Positions 36,070 to 45,513 of a DNA stretch of 64,000 nucleotides are shown one piece after another. Under the pieces are notes generated by a model that saw nothing but the letters and a program-made list of their open reading frames with translations, was not told the origin of the DNA and searched no databases. Numbering within the stretch: position 1 is the stretch's first letter; every line of letters begins with the position of its first letter. The stretch comes from DATLED01 sp035525495 (GTDB taxonomy: Bacteria > Actinomycetota > Acidimicrobiia > Acidimicrobiales > CADCTF01): the NCBI GenBank assembly GCA_035525495.1, contig DATLED010000095.1, forward strand, positions 62,001 through 126,000, written 5' to 3'. The position numbers and the translations under genes were made by a program.

Positions 36070-37209
36070 CTACTTCGGTGCCAGGGGGGCGGCGCCGTGG
36101 GATGCCTCGTAGTGACGGGCGAGCGGGCCCCGCCCGAAGTCGGCGTCGAGGTCGCGCCACACCGCGTGCACGTGGTTCGCGGACCGCTGGGTGTTGTCGT
36201 ACTCGACGAGCGTGTCGTCGCCCTGGACGCGGTAGTAGTGGGGCCGGCCGGGTTCTCCGCTTCCGGCCCACGAGAACCCGAACCCGTCGAGGCCGCGGTC
36301 GACCGCCTCGGCGGCGGCCTCGGCCAATGCCGGCGGCAACCGCTCCACATATGCCAGGAGCAGGGCGCGGAGCCGTGCTCGGGACGCCGCGCCCATGACA
36401 GCGGCTCGAACGCCCCGCGGCTCGGCAGTGATCGCGATCTCACGCGCCATCTCCGGTCTCCACCCGATCTGCTGGTCGACGCCGCGTTGGGCGGCCTCGA
36501 AGGTCTCGGCGGCGTCCCCGGTGAACACGTCCCGGAAGACCTCGGCCAAAGCGAGCGGCACGTCTCCCGGCGTCACGCGCGGCCGGTTCGCGGTGACGAT
36601 GTCGGACGGCGGTGCCGGCGTGAGGGTGGCGGCGTTCCGCTCGTCGGGATCGAGGGACTGCAGGAGCTCCCGGGCGAGGTCCTCGAACGCCGCCAACGGA
36701 CGCAGGTGGCGCCCGCCGAGGAGCGGGAACGACGCCGGATCCGCGCCGAAGAACGTCGGCGAGGTGGAGATCACCGTGCCGTCGGCGAGGGTCACGTTCA
36801 CCGACAGGTGATGGCCGCCGCATCGCCATCCCCACGCGCCATCGACCCTCGAGGGATCGCCGAACACGCGAAACCAGTAGAGCCCGGGGTCGCGGTTCCG
36901 CTCGCGCCCCTGGAAGCGTGGCGGGCGCCACCCGTCGACCAGATCGAGGACGTTGTCGAGGCCCATGATCGTGCTGGCGGTTCCATACCCGGCAGGAGAC
37001 AATCCCGTCGACAGGAGCCGCATCGCGGCCTGCTGCTGGGCTGGCTGCATCTCGCGCAACGCGAGGCCACCGTGGTCAGTCGGCGTGTAGAACCACCGCT
37101 CCCGTTCGTCGGCGGCCGAAAACGGCCACGCGCCCAGCCGTCGCTGCGATTCGTCGAGCGATGCCAACCATGCTTCCGCCGCCTCTGCCATCCGGTGCGC
37201 ATCGGTCAT
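36070..37209 (-). CDS. DUF3500 domain protein
   Basis: 379 residues from ATG 37209. The family is recognised by ALREMQPAQQQAAMRLL, then GLYWFRVFGDPS, WGWRCGGHHLSVNVT and the C-terminal YYRVQGDDTLVEYDNTQRSANHVHAVWRD. The conserved His, Asp and Arg residues suggest an enzyme. DUF3500 has no established biochemical role. It sits between the fused CoA-transferase and a lactonase-like gene in a catabolic cluster. Confidence 0.82.
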   Translation of the reverse strand: MTDAHRMAEAAEAWLASLDESQRRLGAWPFSAADERERWFYTPTDHGGLALREMQPAQQQAAMRLLSTGLSPAGYGTASTIMGLDNVLDLVDGWRPPRFQGRERNRDPGLYWFRVFGDPSRVDGAWGWRCGGHHLSVNVTLADGTVISTSPTFFGADPASFPLLGGRHLRPLAAFEDLARELLQSLDPDERNAATLTPAPPSDIVTANRPRVTPGDVPLALAEVFRDVFTGDAAETFEAAQRGVDQQIGWRPEMAREIAITAEPRGVRAAVMGAASRARLRALLLAYVERLPPALAEAAAEAVDRGLDGFGFSWAGSGEPGRPHYYRVQGDDTLVEYDNTQRSANHVHAVWRDLDADFGRGPLARHYEASHGAAPLAPK

Positions 37210-37232
37210 GGCGGCCAGTGTGACGCGCCCGG

Positions 37233-39668
37233 CTACTGCAGCACATCGGCGGACCGGAGCCCGGCGATCTCGTCATCGTCACAGCAGAGGAGGTCGCGCA
37301 GCACGACGTCGGTGTGTTGCCCGAGGCACGGCGCGGGGCCGTGGAGCTGCCGCCGCTTCGCGGAGAACCGCGTCGGCAAGCCCTCGTAGTCGCACCTTCC
37401 CATGGCGGGATGGTCGAAGGGCACGAAGAACTCGCGATGCTCCAACTGGGGATCGCGTGCGACCTGCGCGGGCTTGGCGACGCGCGCCGCCGGAACACCG
37501 CTCGTGGCGAGGCGCTCGGCGACCTCGTCGGCCTCGCCCTTCGCCGACGCGATCCACGAGCCGAGCGCGGCATCGATGGCGTCGCGCCGCGCGATGCGGG
37601 CGTCGAGGTCGAGGTCGTCGGCGAACGCGGCGAGCGCCCCACCGGAGACGCGCCGCAGGGCTCGCCATTGGTCCTCGGTCTCGACGGCGACGGCCACATA
37701 GCGACCGGGTACGGCAACCGCGAACGCGCCGTGCGGACACGCCGTCTGCGACACCGCCCCGGGCCGCACCGCCGTGCGTCGGTTCACGGTCTCGTCGAGG
37801 ACGAGGGGCTCGATGAAGCGGATCGAGGCCTCGACCTGCGAGAGGTCGATGTGCTGTCCGCGTCCGCCGTCACGTTCACGGGCGAGCAGCGCGGCCGCGA
37901 CGGCCGCGATGCCGTACTTCGGTGCGATCACATCCGTGTAGGCGCCCATCGGCGGGATGGGCGGTCGATCCGGCCATCCCGTGACGGTCGAGATCCCACA
38001 GAGCCCGACGGCCTGCTGGCCGAACCCCGCGAACGACGCCATCGGTCCCGTCTGACCCAGCAGCGACGTGCTCAGCATGACGAGGCCCGGGTTGGTCTCC
38101 GCGACCGTCGCGTAGTCGAGCCCGAGTCGCGCCATCGTGCCCGGCGAGAAGCTCTCGATGACGACGTCGGCCCAATCGATGAGACGCCGCGCGACCTGTC
38201 GCCCTGCGGCCATCGAGAGGTCGAGGGACAGCCCCAACTTCCCAGCGTTGTGGTGGGCGTACCAGATGGAGTCGTCGATGCCCTTGGCCGTGCCCTTCCA
38301 GGGTGCCAGTGTCCTGGCCACGTCCATCCGCCGTCGGGACTCGACCCGCACGACGGTGGCGCCGTGATCGGCGAAGGCGCGACCGATGGTCGGGCCGACG
38401 GCGACCCAGCTGAAGTCGGCCACCTTGAGGCCACGGAAGGCCTCACCGTCGCGATCGATGCCCGACGGCTCCGCGGGGCGAAGGTCCACGGCCCATCGGT
38501 CGGCGACCTCGTCGACGGTCTCGGTCCCGATGACCGCCGGTGCCGGCCGGTCGTCGCGCATCGGCGTCGCCGAGAACCGCACCGCCGGTCCCGGTCGGAC
38601 GCTCCCGTCGACCTCGACCCAATAGCCGCGGGCACGCAGGTGGTCGTCGTCGAGCAGGTCCCGAGTGGTCTGCAGCGGGCCGAGCCGGAAGTCGCCGGAG
38701 AAGGCCAGGGCGAACAGCTCGCGCTTCGTCCTCTCAGCAAGGAACCCGGCGAGGACGGCGACGCCCCGTTCGACCAGGTCGTCATCGATGCGACCCCGGA
38801 GCACGTCAGCCACGAGGCGAGTCCAGTCGTAGGCCTTCAGGTCGTCGTCGACGTCGGCCCCGGTGGCGATCACGTGCGCGAGCAGCGGCAGTGCGCCGGC
38901 GGTCAGCGGCGCGGCGACGAAGCCATCGGCGCAGGCCCAGATCCCGGGAAGCAGGAGGAGGCGGGCGGCGCGGGCGGCGTCCGGATCGTCCATCGTTCCG
39001 ACCGCCTCGCGAGCGGCGTCGTTGTTCCGCGCGCCGGACGTCTGGCTCATCGTCGTGTGGACCATCACCGCCTGCATCGACACGTCGAGGTGCTGCCCGA
39101 GACCGGAGAGCCGACGCTCGTGGACGGCGACGAGGGCGTCGGCCGCTGCCTGCACGCCCGCGTGGAAGGCCGCTTGCGGGAACCCCACCGGGACGGGTGG
39201 GCGGTCGCCGTCGCGCTGCAGCGCGAGGCGCCCGCCGGCCGCCTCGATCGTGAGCTCGCTCGCCGCCCAACCGGCCTTCGGTCCCGTCTGCCCGTACGGC
39301 GTCACCGACACCGTGATGAGCCCTGGGTTCTCGCGGGCGAGGTCGTCGTGGCCGAGGCCGATCGACGACAGGAAGCCGGGGTCGAAGGACTCGACGAGGA
39401 CGTCGGCGGCGAGGGCCAGGCGGCGCACGCCCGCCCGTCCCTCGTCGGTGGTGAGGTCGGCGACGACGCTTGCCTTCCCGAAGGCGACGGCGTCCCAGTA
39501 GAGCGAACCGTTGGGGCCGAACGGTGGTCGCTTCCGGCTCGGCGACCCCTGGGGCGACTCGACCTTGACGACGTCGGCACCGAGCTCGGCCAGCGTCCGC
39601 CCGCACAGCTCGGCTCGGTCGGTCGTGAGGTCGAGGACCCGCAGCCCGGCGAGCGGTGCGTCAGGCAG
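37233..39668 (-). CDS. Fused two-domain CaiB/BaiF CoA-transferase, probably with a CTG start
   Basis: About 811 residues. Two class III CoA-transferase halves are present: the first begins PLAGLRVLDLTTDRAELC and ELGADVVKVESPQ, the second near residue 405 with FRGLKVADFSWVAVGP and FADHGATVVRVES. The N-terminal homology runs back to about 39660, yet no ATG, GTG or TTG occurs in frame between 39428 and the in-frame stop just upstream. CTG at 39668, overlapping the amidohydrolase stop by 8 bp, is the best candidate; GTG 39428 would remove about 80 conserved residues. The acyl-CoA substrates are unknown. Confidence 0.8.
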   Translation of the reverse strand: MPDAPLAGLRVLDLTTDRAELCGRTLAELGADVVKVESPQGSPSRKRPPFGPNGSLYWDAVAFGKASVVADLTTDEGRAGVRRLALAADVLVESFDPGFLSSIGLGHDDLARENPGLITVSVTPYGQTGPKAGWAASELTIEAAGGRLALQRDGDRPPVPVGFPQAAFHAGVQAAADALVAVHERRLSGLGQHLDVSMQAVMVHTTMSQTSGARNNDAAREAVGTMDDPDAARAARLLLLPGIWACADGFVAAPLTAGALPLLAHVIATGADVDDDLKAYDWTRLVADVLRGRIDDDLVERGVAVLAGFLAERTKRELFALAFSGDFRLGPLQTTRDLLDDDHLRARGYWVEVDGSVRPGPAVRFSATPMRDDRPAPAVIGTETVDEVADRWAVDLRPAEPSGIDRDGEAFRGLKVADFSWVAVGPTIGRAFADHGATVVRVESRRRMDVARTLAPWKGTAKGIDDSIWYAHHNAGKLGLSLDLSMAAGRQVARRLIDWADVVIESFSPGTMARLGLDYATVAETNPGLVMLSTSLLGQTGPMASFAGFGQQAVGLCGISTVTGWPDRPPIPPMGAYTDVIAPKYGIAAVAAALLARERDGGRGQHIDLSQVEASIRFIEPLVLDETVNRRTAVRPGAVSQTACPHGAFAVAVPGRYVAVAVETEDQWRALRRVSGGALAAFADDLDLDARIARRDAIDAALGSWIASAKGEADEVAERLATSGVPAARVAKPAQVARDPQLEHREFFVPFDHPAMGRCDYEGLPTRFSAKRRQLHGPAPCLGQHTDVVLRDLLCCDDDEIAGLRSADVLQ

Positions 39669-40830
39669 GAGCGGTCACCCGGTCGAGAGCGCGGCCCATG
39701 AGGTCCTCGAAGTTGCGGCGGTAGAAGCGGTCCTTCTCGTCGTCGGTGCAGCCGTCGAGGCTCGCCTCGAAGCGCTTCATCGGGTTGCGGCCGCCCTCGG
39801 TGTGCGGGTAGTCAGAGCTGAAGAGGCACACCTCAGACCCGGCGTTCTGCACGACCCAGCCGGCGGGCTCGTGTGGGTACGGCGTGACGCGGATCTGGCG
39901 GCGTACGAACTCGCTCGGCCGCATCGACAGGTTGCGCAGCCGCTCCTCGTTCTTGACGAAGGCGTCGGCGGCCGAGTCCATCGAGCGCATCCAGCCGGGC
40001 ACCCACGACGCACCCTGCTCGATCACGCCGAAGCGCAGCGACGGGAACCGGTCGAGGACGCCGTCGAAGATCATCGTGGACAGCGTGTGCATCGGTGCGT
40101 CGGGAATGGCCATGAACGACACCGAGGTGAAGTTGCCGTCGCCTCCCGTGAAGTCCTTCACCGGCGGAAGCCCGTTCTCCTTGTAGGTCGGGTTGATCGC
40201 CTTGCCCCCGCCGACGTGGAACACGATCGGGACGCCGGCTTCCTCCGCCTGCGCCCACAGCGGGTCGAGCGCCACGTGGCTCGGCGAGTGCCGCTGCGGA
40301 CACGCGGAGGGGAGCATCAATGCGGCTGCTCCCATCGCGATCGCCTCGCCCGCGAAGGCGACGGCGCGGTGGAGGTCCATGAGGGGGACGTGGAGGACGG
40401 GCAGCAACCGGGCGTCCACGGCGCAGAAGTCGGCCATGGCGCGGTTGTGGGCGCGGGCGACGCCGTAGGCCACATCCGGGTCGTCGCCGCGGTCGGCGGC
40501 CGCGAGTGGGCCGAGGCCGGCGGTCGTGAAGATCAGTTGGCTGGCGACGCCGAGGAGGTCCAGGGCCCGCGGCCGCTCCTCCTTCACGAACGCGCCGAGC
40601 CCGGCGAATCCCTTGCGGAGGAGGATCTCCTCCTCGTCCTTGGCGCGGTAGTCGGGGTCGTCGTAGTTGGCCCGCACCGCCTCGACGTGGGCCACCACTC
40701 CCCGGCTCTTGCGGGTGTACGCCTCGAGACGGTCCCGAATGTCCGGGTCGACCCAGGGATCGAGCCACCCCGGCGCCTCGAACACGTGGGCGTCCGCGTC
40801 ATGCACGACGCGGTCGGTGATGTACGGCAT
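39661..40830 (-). CDS. Amidohydrolase-2 family (decarboxylase/hydrolase-like) protein
   Basis: 389 residues from ATG 40830. Metal-site-type residues are in VVHDADAHVFEAP, VPIVFHVGGG, EQGASWVPGWM and FSSDYPHTEGG, the pattern of ACMSD/uronate-isomerase-like amidohydrolases that use a single Zn or Mn. Members of this group include decarboxylases of aromatic acids. It shares an overlap with the CoA-transferase gene, so both probably act in one degradation pathway. Confidence 0.88.
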   Translation of the reverse strand: MPYITDRVVHDADAHVFEAPGWLDPWVDPDIRDRLEAYTRKSRGVVAHVEAVRANYDDPDYRAKDEEEILLRKGFAGLGAFVKEERPRALDLLGVASQLIFTTAGLGPLAAADRGDDPDVAYGVARAHNRAMADFCAVDARLLPVLHVPLMDLHRAVAFAGEAIAMGAAALMLPSACPQRHSPSHVALDPLWAQAEEAGVPIVFHVGGGKAINPTYKENGLPPVKDFTGGDGNFTSVSFMAIPDAPMHTLSTMIFDGVLDRFPSLRFGVIEQGASWVPGWMRSMDSAADAFVKNEERLRNLSMRPSEFVRRQIRVTPYPHEPAGWVVQNAGSEVCLFSSDYPHTEGGRNPMKRFEASLDGCTDDEKDRFYRRNFEDLMGRALDRVTAPA

Positions 40831-40877
40831 CGGCGCTCCCCCTGTCACAACGGCCGCCGGCGACGCTATCGCCCGAC

Positions 40878-40906
40878 TTGACGACCGACCCCCGGCCTGC
40901 CAATGT
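40878..40906 (+). promoter_or_regulatory. Possible promoter of the ABC transporter operon
   Basis: A TTGACG -35-like box at 40878 and a weak CAATGT -10-like box at 40901 are separated by 17 bp, 70 bp before the TTG start. The surrounding 145-bp gap is relatively AT-rich for this genome (CTAAACCCATATACCC follows). Supported only by pattern and position. Confidence 0.35.
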
Positions 40907-40975
40907 CCCCTAAACCCATATACCCGATGGACTCGATCAGGTTTTCGATTCCCCCCTGCACGACTGGACCCCCTC

Positions 40976-42052
40976 TTGCCGTCCGACTCCTCCCGCCGCA
41001 CTTCCCTCTTCCTCCTCGCCCTGCTGACGCTCGTCGGCCTCGTCACGGGCGCCTGCGGGGGAGGTGGCAGCAGTGGTGACGGCGGCGGGACCCCGGCCCA
41101 GGACGCGGCACCGGTCACGGTCCGCCTCGGCTACTTCCCGAATGTCACCCACGCCACGGCCATCGTCGGCGTCGAGAAGGGGATCTTCCAGGAGAAGCTG
41201 GGCACGGACAAGCTCGAGGTGTCGACGTTCAACGCCGGACCGGCCGCCGTCGAGGCGCTGTTCTCCGAGGCCCTCGACGCCACCTACGTCGGGCCGAACC
41301 CGGCCATCAACGCCTTCGTGAAGTCGAGGGGCGAGGCCATCCGGATCATCTCCGGCGCGACGTCCGGCGGCGCCGCCCTCGTCGTCCAGCCGGAGATCGC
41401 CGATGCAGCCGACCTCGCGGGCAAGAAGGTGGCGAGCCCGCAGCTCGGTGGGACGCAGGACGTGGCCCTCCGCTCCTGGCTCAAGGACAACGGGCTCAAG
41501 ACCACGCCGGAAGGCGGCGGCGACGTGTCGGTCGTGCCCCAGGAGAACTCGCAGACGGTCGAGACGTTCAAGAGCCGCGACATCGCGGGCGCGTGGGTGC
41601 CCGAGCCTTGGGCCACGCGGCTCGTGTCCGAAGGCGGCGGCAAGGTCCTCGTGGACGAGGCGACGCTGTGGCCGAAGGGCGAGTTCGTCACGACCCACCT
41701 CGTCGTGCGCACGAAGTTCCTGCAGAAGCATCCCGGAGCTGTCGCGAGGCTGCTCGACGGCCAGGTCGCGGCCAACGCCTTCATCGCCGCCAACGTGGGC
41801 GAGGCGCAATCCCTCGTGAACCACGGCATCGAGAAGGTGACGTCGAAGCGACTCGCCGACTCCGTGATCGCCGCCGCTTGGAAGAACCTGCACTTCACCA
41901 ACGACCCGATCGCGGCGTCGCTGGCGACCTCGGCCAAGCACGCCGAGGACATCGGTTTGCTGGAGAAGGTCGACCTCGACGGGATCTACGACCTCGGTCC
42001 GCTCAACGCCGTCCTGAGGAAGGCCGGTGAGAAAGAGGTGCCCAACCCATGA
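40976..42052 (+). CDS. SsuA/TauA/NrtA-type ABC transporter solute-binding lipoprotein
   Basis: 358 residues from TTG 40976; no in-frame ATG fits. A signal peptide ends in VTGACGGGG, a lipobox-like site. The mature domain begins VRLGYFPNVTHATAIVGVEKG and has SEALDATYVGPNPAINAF, typical of the NMT1/SsuA clan for sulfonates, taurine, nitrate or pyrimidine precursors. It overlaps the ATPase start, so the three transporter genes form one unit. The ligand cannot be told from the sequence alone. Confidence 0.9.
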   Translation: MPSDSSRRTSLFLLALLTLVGLVTGACGGGGSSGDGGGTPAQDAAPVTVRLGYFPNVTHATAIVGVEKGIFQEKLGTDKLEVSTFNAGPAAVEALFSEALDATYVGPNPAINAFVKSRGEAIRIISGATSGGAALVVQPEIADAADLAGKKVASPQLGGTQDVALRSWLKDNGLKTTPEGGGDVSVVPQENSQTVETFKSRDIAGAWVPEPWATRLVSEGGGKVLVDEATLWPKGEFVTTHLVVRTKFLQKHPGAVARLLDGQVAANAFIAANVGEAQSLVNHGIEKVTSKRLADSVIAAAWKNLHFTNDPIAASLATSAKHAEDIGLLEKVDLDGIYDLGPLNAVLRKAGEKEVPNP

Positions 42053-42834
42053 CGGCAACCGTGAGCGACGGCGTGCCCACGTCGGCCGCGAACCGGACGC
42101 CGATCGCCGTCCGGATCGACCACGTCTCGAAGCGCTATCCGACGGGCGTGCTCGCCCTCGACGACATCGATCTCACGGTCGCCAAGGGCGAGTTCGTCTG
42201 CCTCGTCGGCGCATCGGGTTGCGGCAAGAGCACGCTGTTGAACCTCATCGCCGGGCTCGATCATCCGACGAGCGGCGAGGTGTCGGTGCCCGGCGGACGG
42301 ACGACGCTCCTGTTCCAGGAGGCCGCGCTCCTCCCGTGGCAGACAGCGGCGGGCAACGTCGAACTGGCGCTGCGGTTGCGAGGCGTGGGGAAGGCAGAGC
42401 GCCGCGCACGCGCGCAGGAGCTCCTCGAGCTCGTGCACCTCGGCGGCATGGGCGAGCGGCGCCCCCACGAGCTGTCGGGCGGCATGCGTCAGCGCGTCGC
42501 CTTGGCGCGTGCGCTGGCGCAGGAGCCCGACGTGCTCCTGATGGACGAGCCGTTCGGCGCGCTGGACGCCATGACGCGAGACCTGCTGCACGACGAGCTC
42601 GAGCGGATCTGGTCCGAGAGCGGCAAGACGATCGTCTTCGTGACCCACAACGTGCGCGAGGCGGCGCGACTCGGTGACCGCATCGTGCTGCTGACGAGCC
42701 GCCCTGGTCGGGTCGCCGTCGCGTTCCCCGTCCGGATCGATCGACCTCGCCGCATCGAGTCGCCGGCGGTGTCTTCGTTGGCCGGCGACGTGACCGCCGC
42801 GCTGCGCCGGGAGGTGGCCCGACATGGCCGTTGA
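42049..42834 (+). CDS. ABC transporter ATP-binding protein (SsuB/TauB type)
   Basis: 261 residues from ATG 42049. Walker A is GASGCGKST, the Q-loop FQEAALLPW, signature LSGGMRQR, Walker B LLMDEPFGALD and H-loop VTHNVREA. The SsuB/TauB/NrtD group is indicated by the LFQE(A/H)xLLPW Q-loop and LDxMTRxxLHDEL after Walker B. It overlaps the flanking genes at both ends. Confidence 0.94.
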   Translation: MTATVSDGVPTSAANRTPIAVRIDHVSKRYPTGVLALDDIDLTVAKGEFVCLVGASGCGKSTLLNLIAGLDHPTSGEVSVPGGRTTLLFQEAALLPWQTAAGNVELALRLRGVGKAERRARAQELLELVHLGGMGERRPHELSGGMRQRVALARALAQEPDVLLMDEPFGALDAMTRDLLHDELERIWSESGKTIVFVTHNVREAARLGDRIVLLTSRPGRVAVAFPVRIDRPRRIESPAVSSLAGDVTAALRREVARHGR

Positions 42835-43687
42835 CGAGCGGGTCCTGACCCAGCAGCTGGCGGGGCTCGATGCCCTCGAGGACACCGGCGACGGTCGCTC
42901 GTCGACGGTCAGGGGCGTCTGGCGCCAGCTGTGGCCGAAGATGGCGGCGCTCGGTCTCGCGCTGGCGCTGTGGCAGCTTGTCGTGGCCACCGGATGGCGC
43001 CCCGAATACGTCCTGCCGGCGCCGACGACGGTGTTCGCCGAGCTCGGTGGGATCGTCACGACCGGGTCGTTCTGGCAAGGCGTCGGCGTGACGGCGCGTC
43101 GCGCCGCCGTGGGGTTCGGCCTCGCCGTCCTCGTCGGCGGGCTCGTGGGGGCACTGGTGGCGACGCTGCGACCGCTGCGGGTCGCGGTCGGCGCACTGAT
43201 CACGGGGTTGCAGACGATGCCGTCGATCGCGTGGTTTCCCCTGGCGATCCTGCTGTTCAAGCTCTCCGAGAGCGCCATCACGTTCGTGGTGGTGCTCGGG
43301 GCGGCTCCGTCGATCGCCAACGGGCTCATCGGTGGCATCGACCACGTCCCACCGATCCTGGTGCGCGCCGGACGGATGCTCGGCGCCAAGGGGCCGACGC
43401 TGTTCCGCCACGTGATCCTCCCGGCGGCCATGCCCTCGTGTCTGGCCGGCCTGAAGCAGGGATGGGCGTTCGCGTGGCGGAGCCTGATGGCGGGTGAGCT
43501 CATCGTGCTGCTCGGCGTGCCGTCGATCGGGGCGCGGCTGCAGGCCGGGCGGGAGTTCTCCGATGCGCCGCTGCTGCTGGCGATGATGATCGTCGTGCTC
43601 ATCATCGGGATCGTCATCGACGCCGTCTTCGGCGTCGCCGACGCCAGGCTGCGACAGCGTCGGGGTCTGGTCGACACCGCCACCTGA
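42824..43687 (+). CDS. ABC transporter permease (SsuC/TauC type)
   Basis: 287 residues from ATG 42824, overlapping the ATPase by 11 bp. Six hydrophobic helices are visible, with the permease EAA-like loop at LVRAGRMLGAKGPTLFRHVILPAAMPSCLAGLKQGW, which contacts the ATPase. The N-terminal 40 residues are a cytoplasmic extension. It completes a one-binding-protein, one-ATPase, one-permease importer. Confidence 0.93.
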   Translation: MAVDERVLTQQLAGLDALEDTGDGRSSTVRGVWRQLWPKMAALGLALALWQLVVATGWRPEYVLPAPTTVFAELGGIVTTGSFWQGVGVTARRAAVGFGLAVLVGGLVGALVATLRPLRVAVGALITGLQTMPSIAWFPLAILLFKLSESAITFVVVLGAAPSIANGLIGGIDHVPPILVRAGRMLGAKGPTLFRHVILPAAMPSCLAGLKQGWAFAWRSLMAGELIVLLGVPSIGARLQAGREFSDAPLLLAMMIVVLIIGIVIDAVFGVADARLRQRRGLVDTAT

Positions 43688-43707
43688 CGAGGGGGCATGA
43701 TCGGCAG

Positions 43708-44559
43708 GTGTTCTGCCGCACGACGCTCAACTACGTGGCCGCTTCGGGTGGGCATCCGATGGCCCCTGCGCCGGTCGAGGTCGATGTGTTCGACGCCCGG
43801 GCGGCGTCGACGTCCCTGCCGGGTTGGCGTGCGTGCGGCTTCGAGCGCGTGGCCCATGCGTCTTCGGTCCGGGACTGGACGGACGACGATGAGATCGCCT
43901 CGGTGCACTACGCCGAGATCGAAGCGCTGGCCCGCTCGCTCACGGGTTGCGACTTCGCCCTCGTCTCCGACCACGTGAAGCGGACGGCGGAGAACGTCAA
44001 GCGGACGCGGGAGCAGTCGCCCGTGCGGCTCGTCCACTCCGACTTCGCCGCCGACTACGAGGACGTGGCGCGGGGCGCGTACGTCGACGTGCGGGGACGC
44101 GGCGCGGCCACCTTGGCCCGCAGCGGTCGATCAGCCGAGGACGTCTCGGCGGCGGCGCGAATCGTGATGATGCAGTTCTGGCGCAACCTGGGCGCGCCGA
44201 AGATGGACCTGCCCGTGGCGTTCTGCGATGCCCGCACGGTGACGCCCGCCGAGGGCCGACCGTTCCACTACACCGGCTACGTCGCCGGCGGGCGATCGTT
44301 CGATGCGTTGGCGATCGTGGCGACCCCGGAGGGGACGGCTCGGCACCGCTGGTACGTGTACCCGTCGCTCGCAGCGGACGAGGTCGTCGCCTTCCGGACC
44401 TACGACACGTCGCTGGTGGCGGCGGGGTCGACGTGGTTCACGCCCCACTCGGCGTTCCCCGACCCGGACGTGCCGGCCGGTCAGCCGCCGCGGTTCTCGA
44501 TCGAGCTGCGGGTGATGTGCGTGTTCTCGTCGCCGTCGTCGTTCACCGCGCCCGCCTGA
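43708..44559 (+). CDS. CmcJ/NvfI-family protein
   Basis: 283 residues from GTG 43708. The family is recognised by SPVRLVHSDFAADY, DLPVAFCDARTVTP, RWYVYPSLAADEVVAFRTYDTS and the C-terminal TPHSAFPDPDVPAGQ. Relatives include CmcJ from cephamycin biosynthesis and the fungal NvfI enzyme, which catalyses an endoperoxide reaction with iron and 2-oxoglutarate. It lies 20 bp after the transporter, so it may act on the imported compound. No other biosynthetic genes are nearby. Confidence 0.82.
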   Translation: MFCRTTLNYVAASGGHPMAPAPVEVDVFDARAASTSLPGWRACGFERVAHASSVRDWTDDDEIASVHYAEIEALARSLTGCDFALVSDHVKRTAENVKRTREQSPVRLVHSDFAADYEDVARGAYVDVRGRGAATLARSGRSAEDVSAAARIVMMQFWRNLGAPKMDLPVAFCDARTVTPAEGRPFHYTGYVAGGRSFDALAIVATPEGTARHRWYVYPSLAADEVVAFRTYDTSLVAAGSTWFTPHSAFPDPDVPAGQPPRFSIELRVMCVFSSPSSFTAPA

Positions 44560-44567
44560 CGTCGATC

Positions 44568-45482
44568 ATGACCGGCGACGCCGGGGACGGCCCGGCCGAC
44601 CTCGAGCGCGTGTTGCGCGCGATGGGGATCCCGATGCCGGCGGCGCCGCCGGCGGACCTGGGCTCACCAGGTCGGACGCACGTGTGGCTCGTCGACGACG
44701 TCGTCGTGAAGTGCGACGACCGGTTTCGCACGAAGGCGATGCTGCGAGAGCGCTCGGCGTTGGAGCTCCTGGCCGGAAGCGACCTCGTCGTGCCCAGGGT
44801 GCTCGGTGGTGGCGACTTCGGCGACGATCGGTCATGGCTCGTCCTCGAGCGCTTGCCCGGCGAACCGCCGCCGGACGCGGCTTGGCCGGCGCACGAGCTG
44901 TCGGCGGGCCTCGCGGAGCAGCTCGGGGCGATCACCGCTCGCCTGCACGCGGCCGTGCGCCCGCCGGGCTTCGGGACCTGGGCCACCAGCGGCGACCGTT
45001 CACTCCTCGACGAGGAGCGCCTCCGATTGGAGAACCTCACCAAGATGGCGGTCGACGCCGCCGTCGTCCCGGCCGCAGAGCTGAGCGCGCTCGTGCACCT
45101 CATCGCCGACACCCTCGAGACCCTCGACACCGTGCGGGTGCCGGTGCTCTCCCATCGCGACGTGCAGCCCCGAAACGCACTGGTCCTCGGCGGCAGGGTG
45201 ACGGCGCTCCTCGACTTCGAAGCGGCGGGCGGCGGCGACCGCGCCGCCGACTTTCGGATCCTCGGCCTCGACTGGACGACGCCGGGCTTTGCCGCGTTCA
45301 CGAGGGCGTACCACGAGGCCGCGGGATCCCTCGGTCCCGACGGACCGGAGCGCGTCGCGCACCACGTCCTCCACTGGGTGCTGGCGATCTACGCGTACCT
45401 CGGAAGGATCGCACCCGCCTACCTCTCCCCGGCCCGCTCGGCCGTCGAGCGCATCCGCAACGGCGAGCGGCCAGAGCTGTGA
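44568..45482 (+). CDS. Aminoglycoside phosphotransferase-family kinase
   Basis: 304 residues from ATG 44568, 8 bp after the CmcJ-like stop. The catalytic loop is LSHRDVQPRNALV (H-x-D-x4-N) and the metal motif is LLDFEAAGGGDRAAD. The N-lobe has the ATP Lys in DVVVKCDDR. The family phosphorylates small molecules (aminoglycosides, choline, homoserine). With the transporter and CmcJ-like genes it suggests uptake followed by phosphorylation or oxidation of one substrate. Antibiotic resistance cannot be inferred. Confidence 0.85.
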   Translation: MTGDAGDGPADLERVLRAMGIPMPAAPPADLGSPGRTHVWLVDDVVVKCDDRFRTKAMLRERSALELLAGSDLVVPRVLGGGDFGDDRSWLVLERLPGEPPPDAAWPAHELSAGLAEQLGAITARLHAAVRPPGFGTWATSGDRSLLDEERLRLENLTKMAVDAAVVPAAELSALVHLIADTLETLDTVRVPVLSHRDVQPRNALVLGGRVTALLDFEAAGGGDRAADFRILGLDWTTPGFAAFTRAYHEAAGSLGPDGPERVAHHVLHWVLAIYAYLGRIAPAYLSPARSAVERIRNGERPEL

Positions 45483-45513
45483 GGGCCGGCGCGCCCGTAG
45501 GCTGCGCCGCCGG

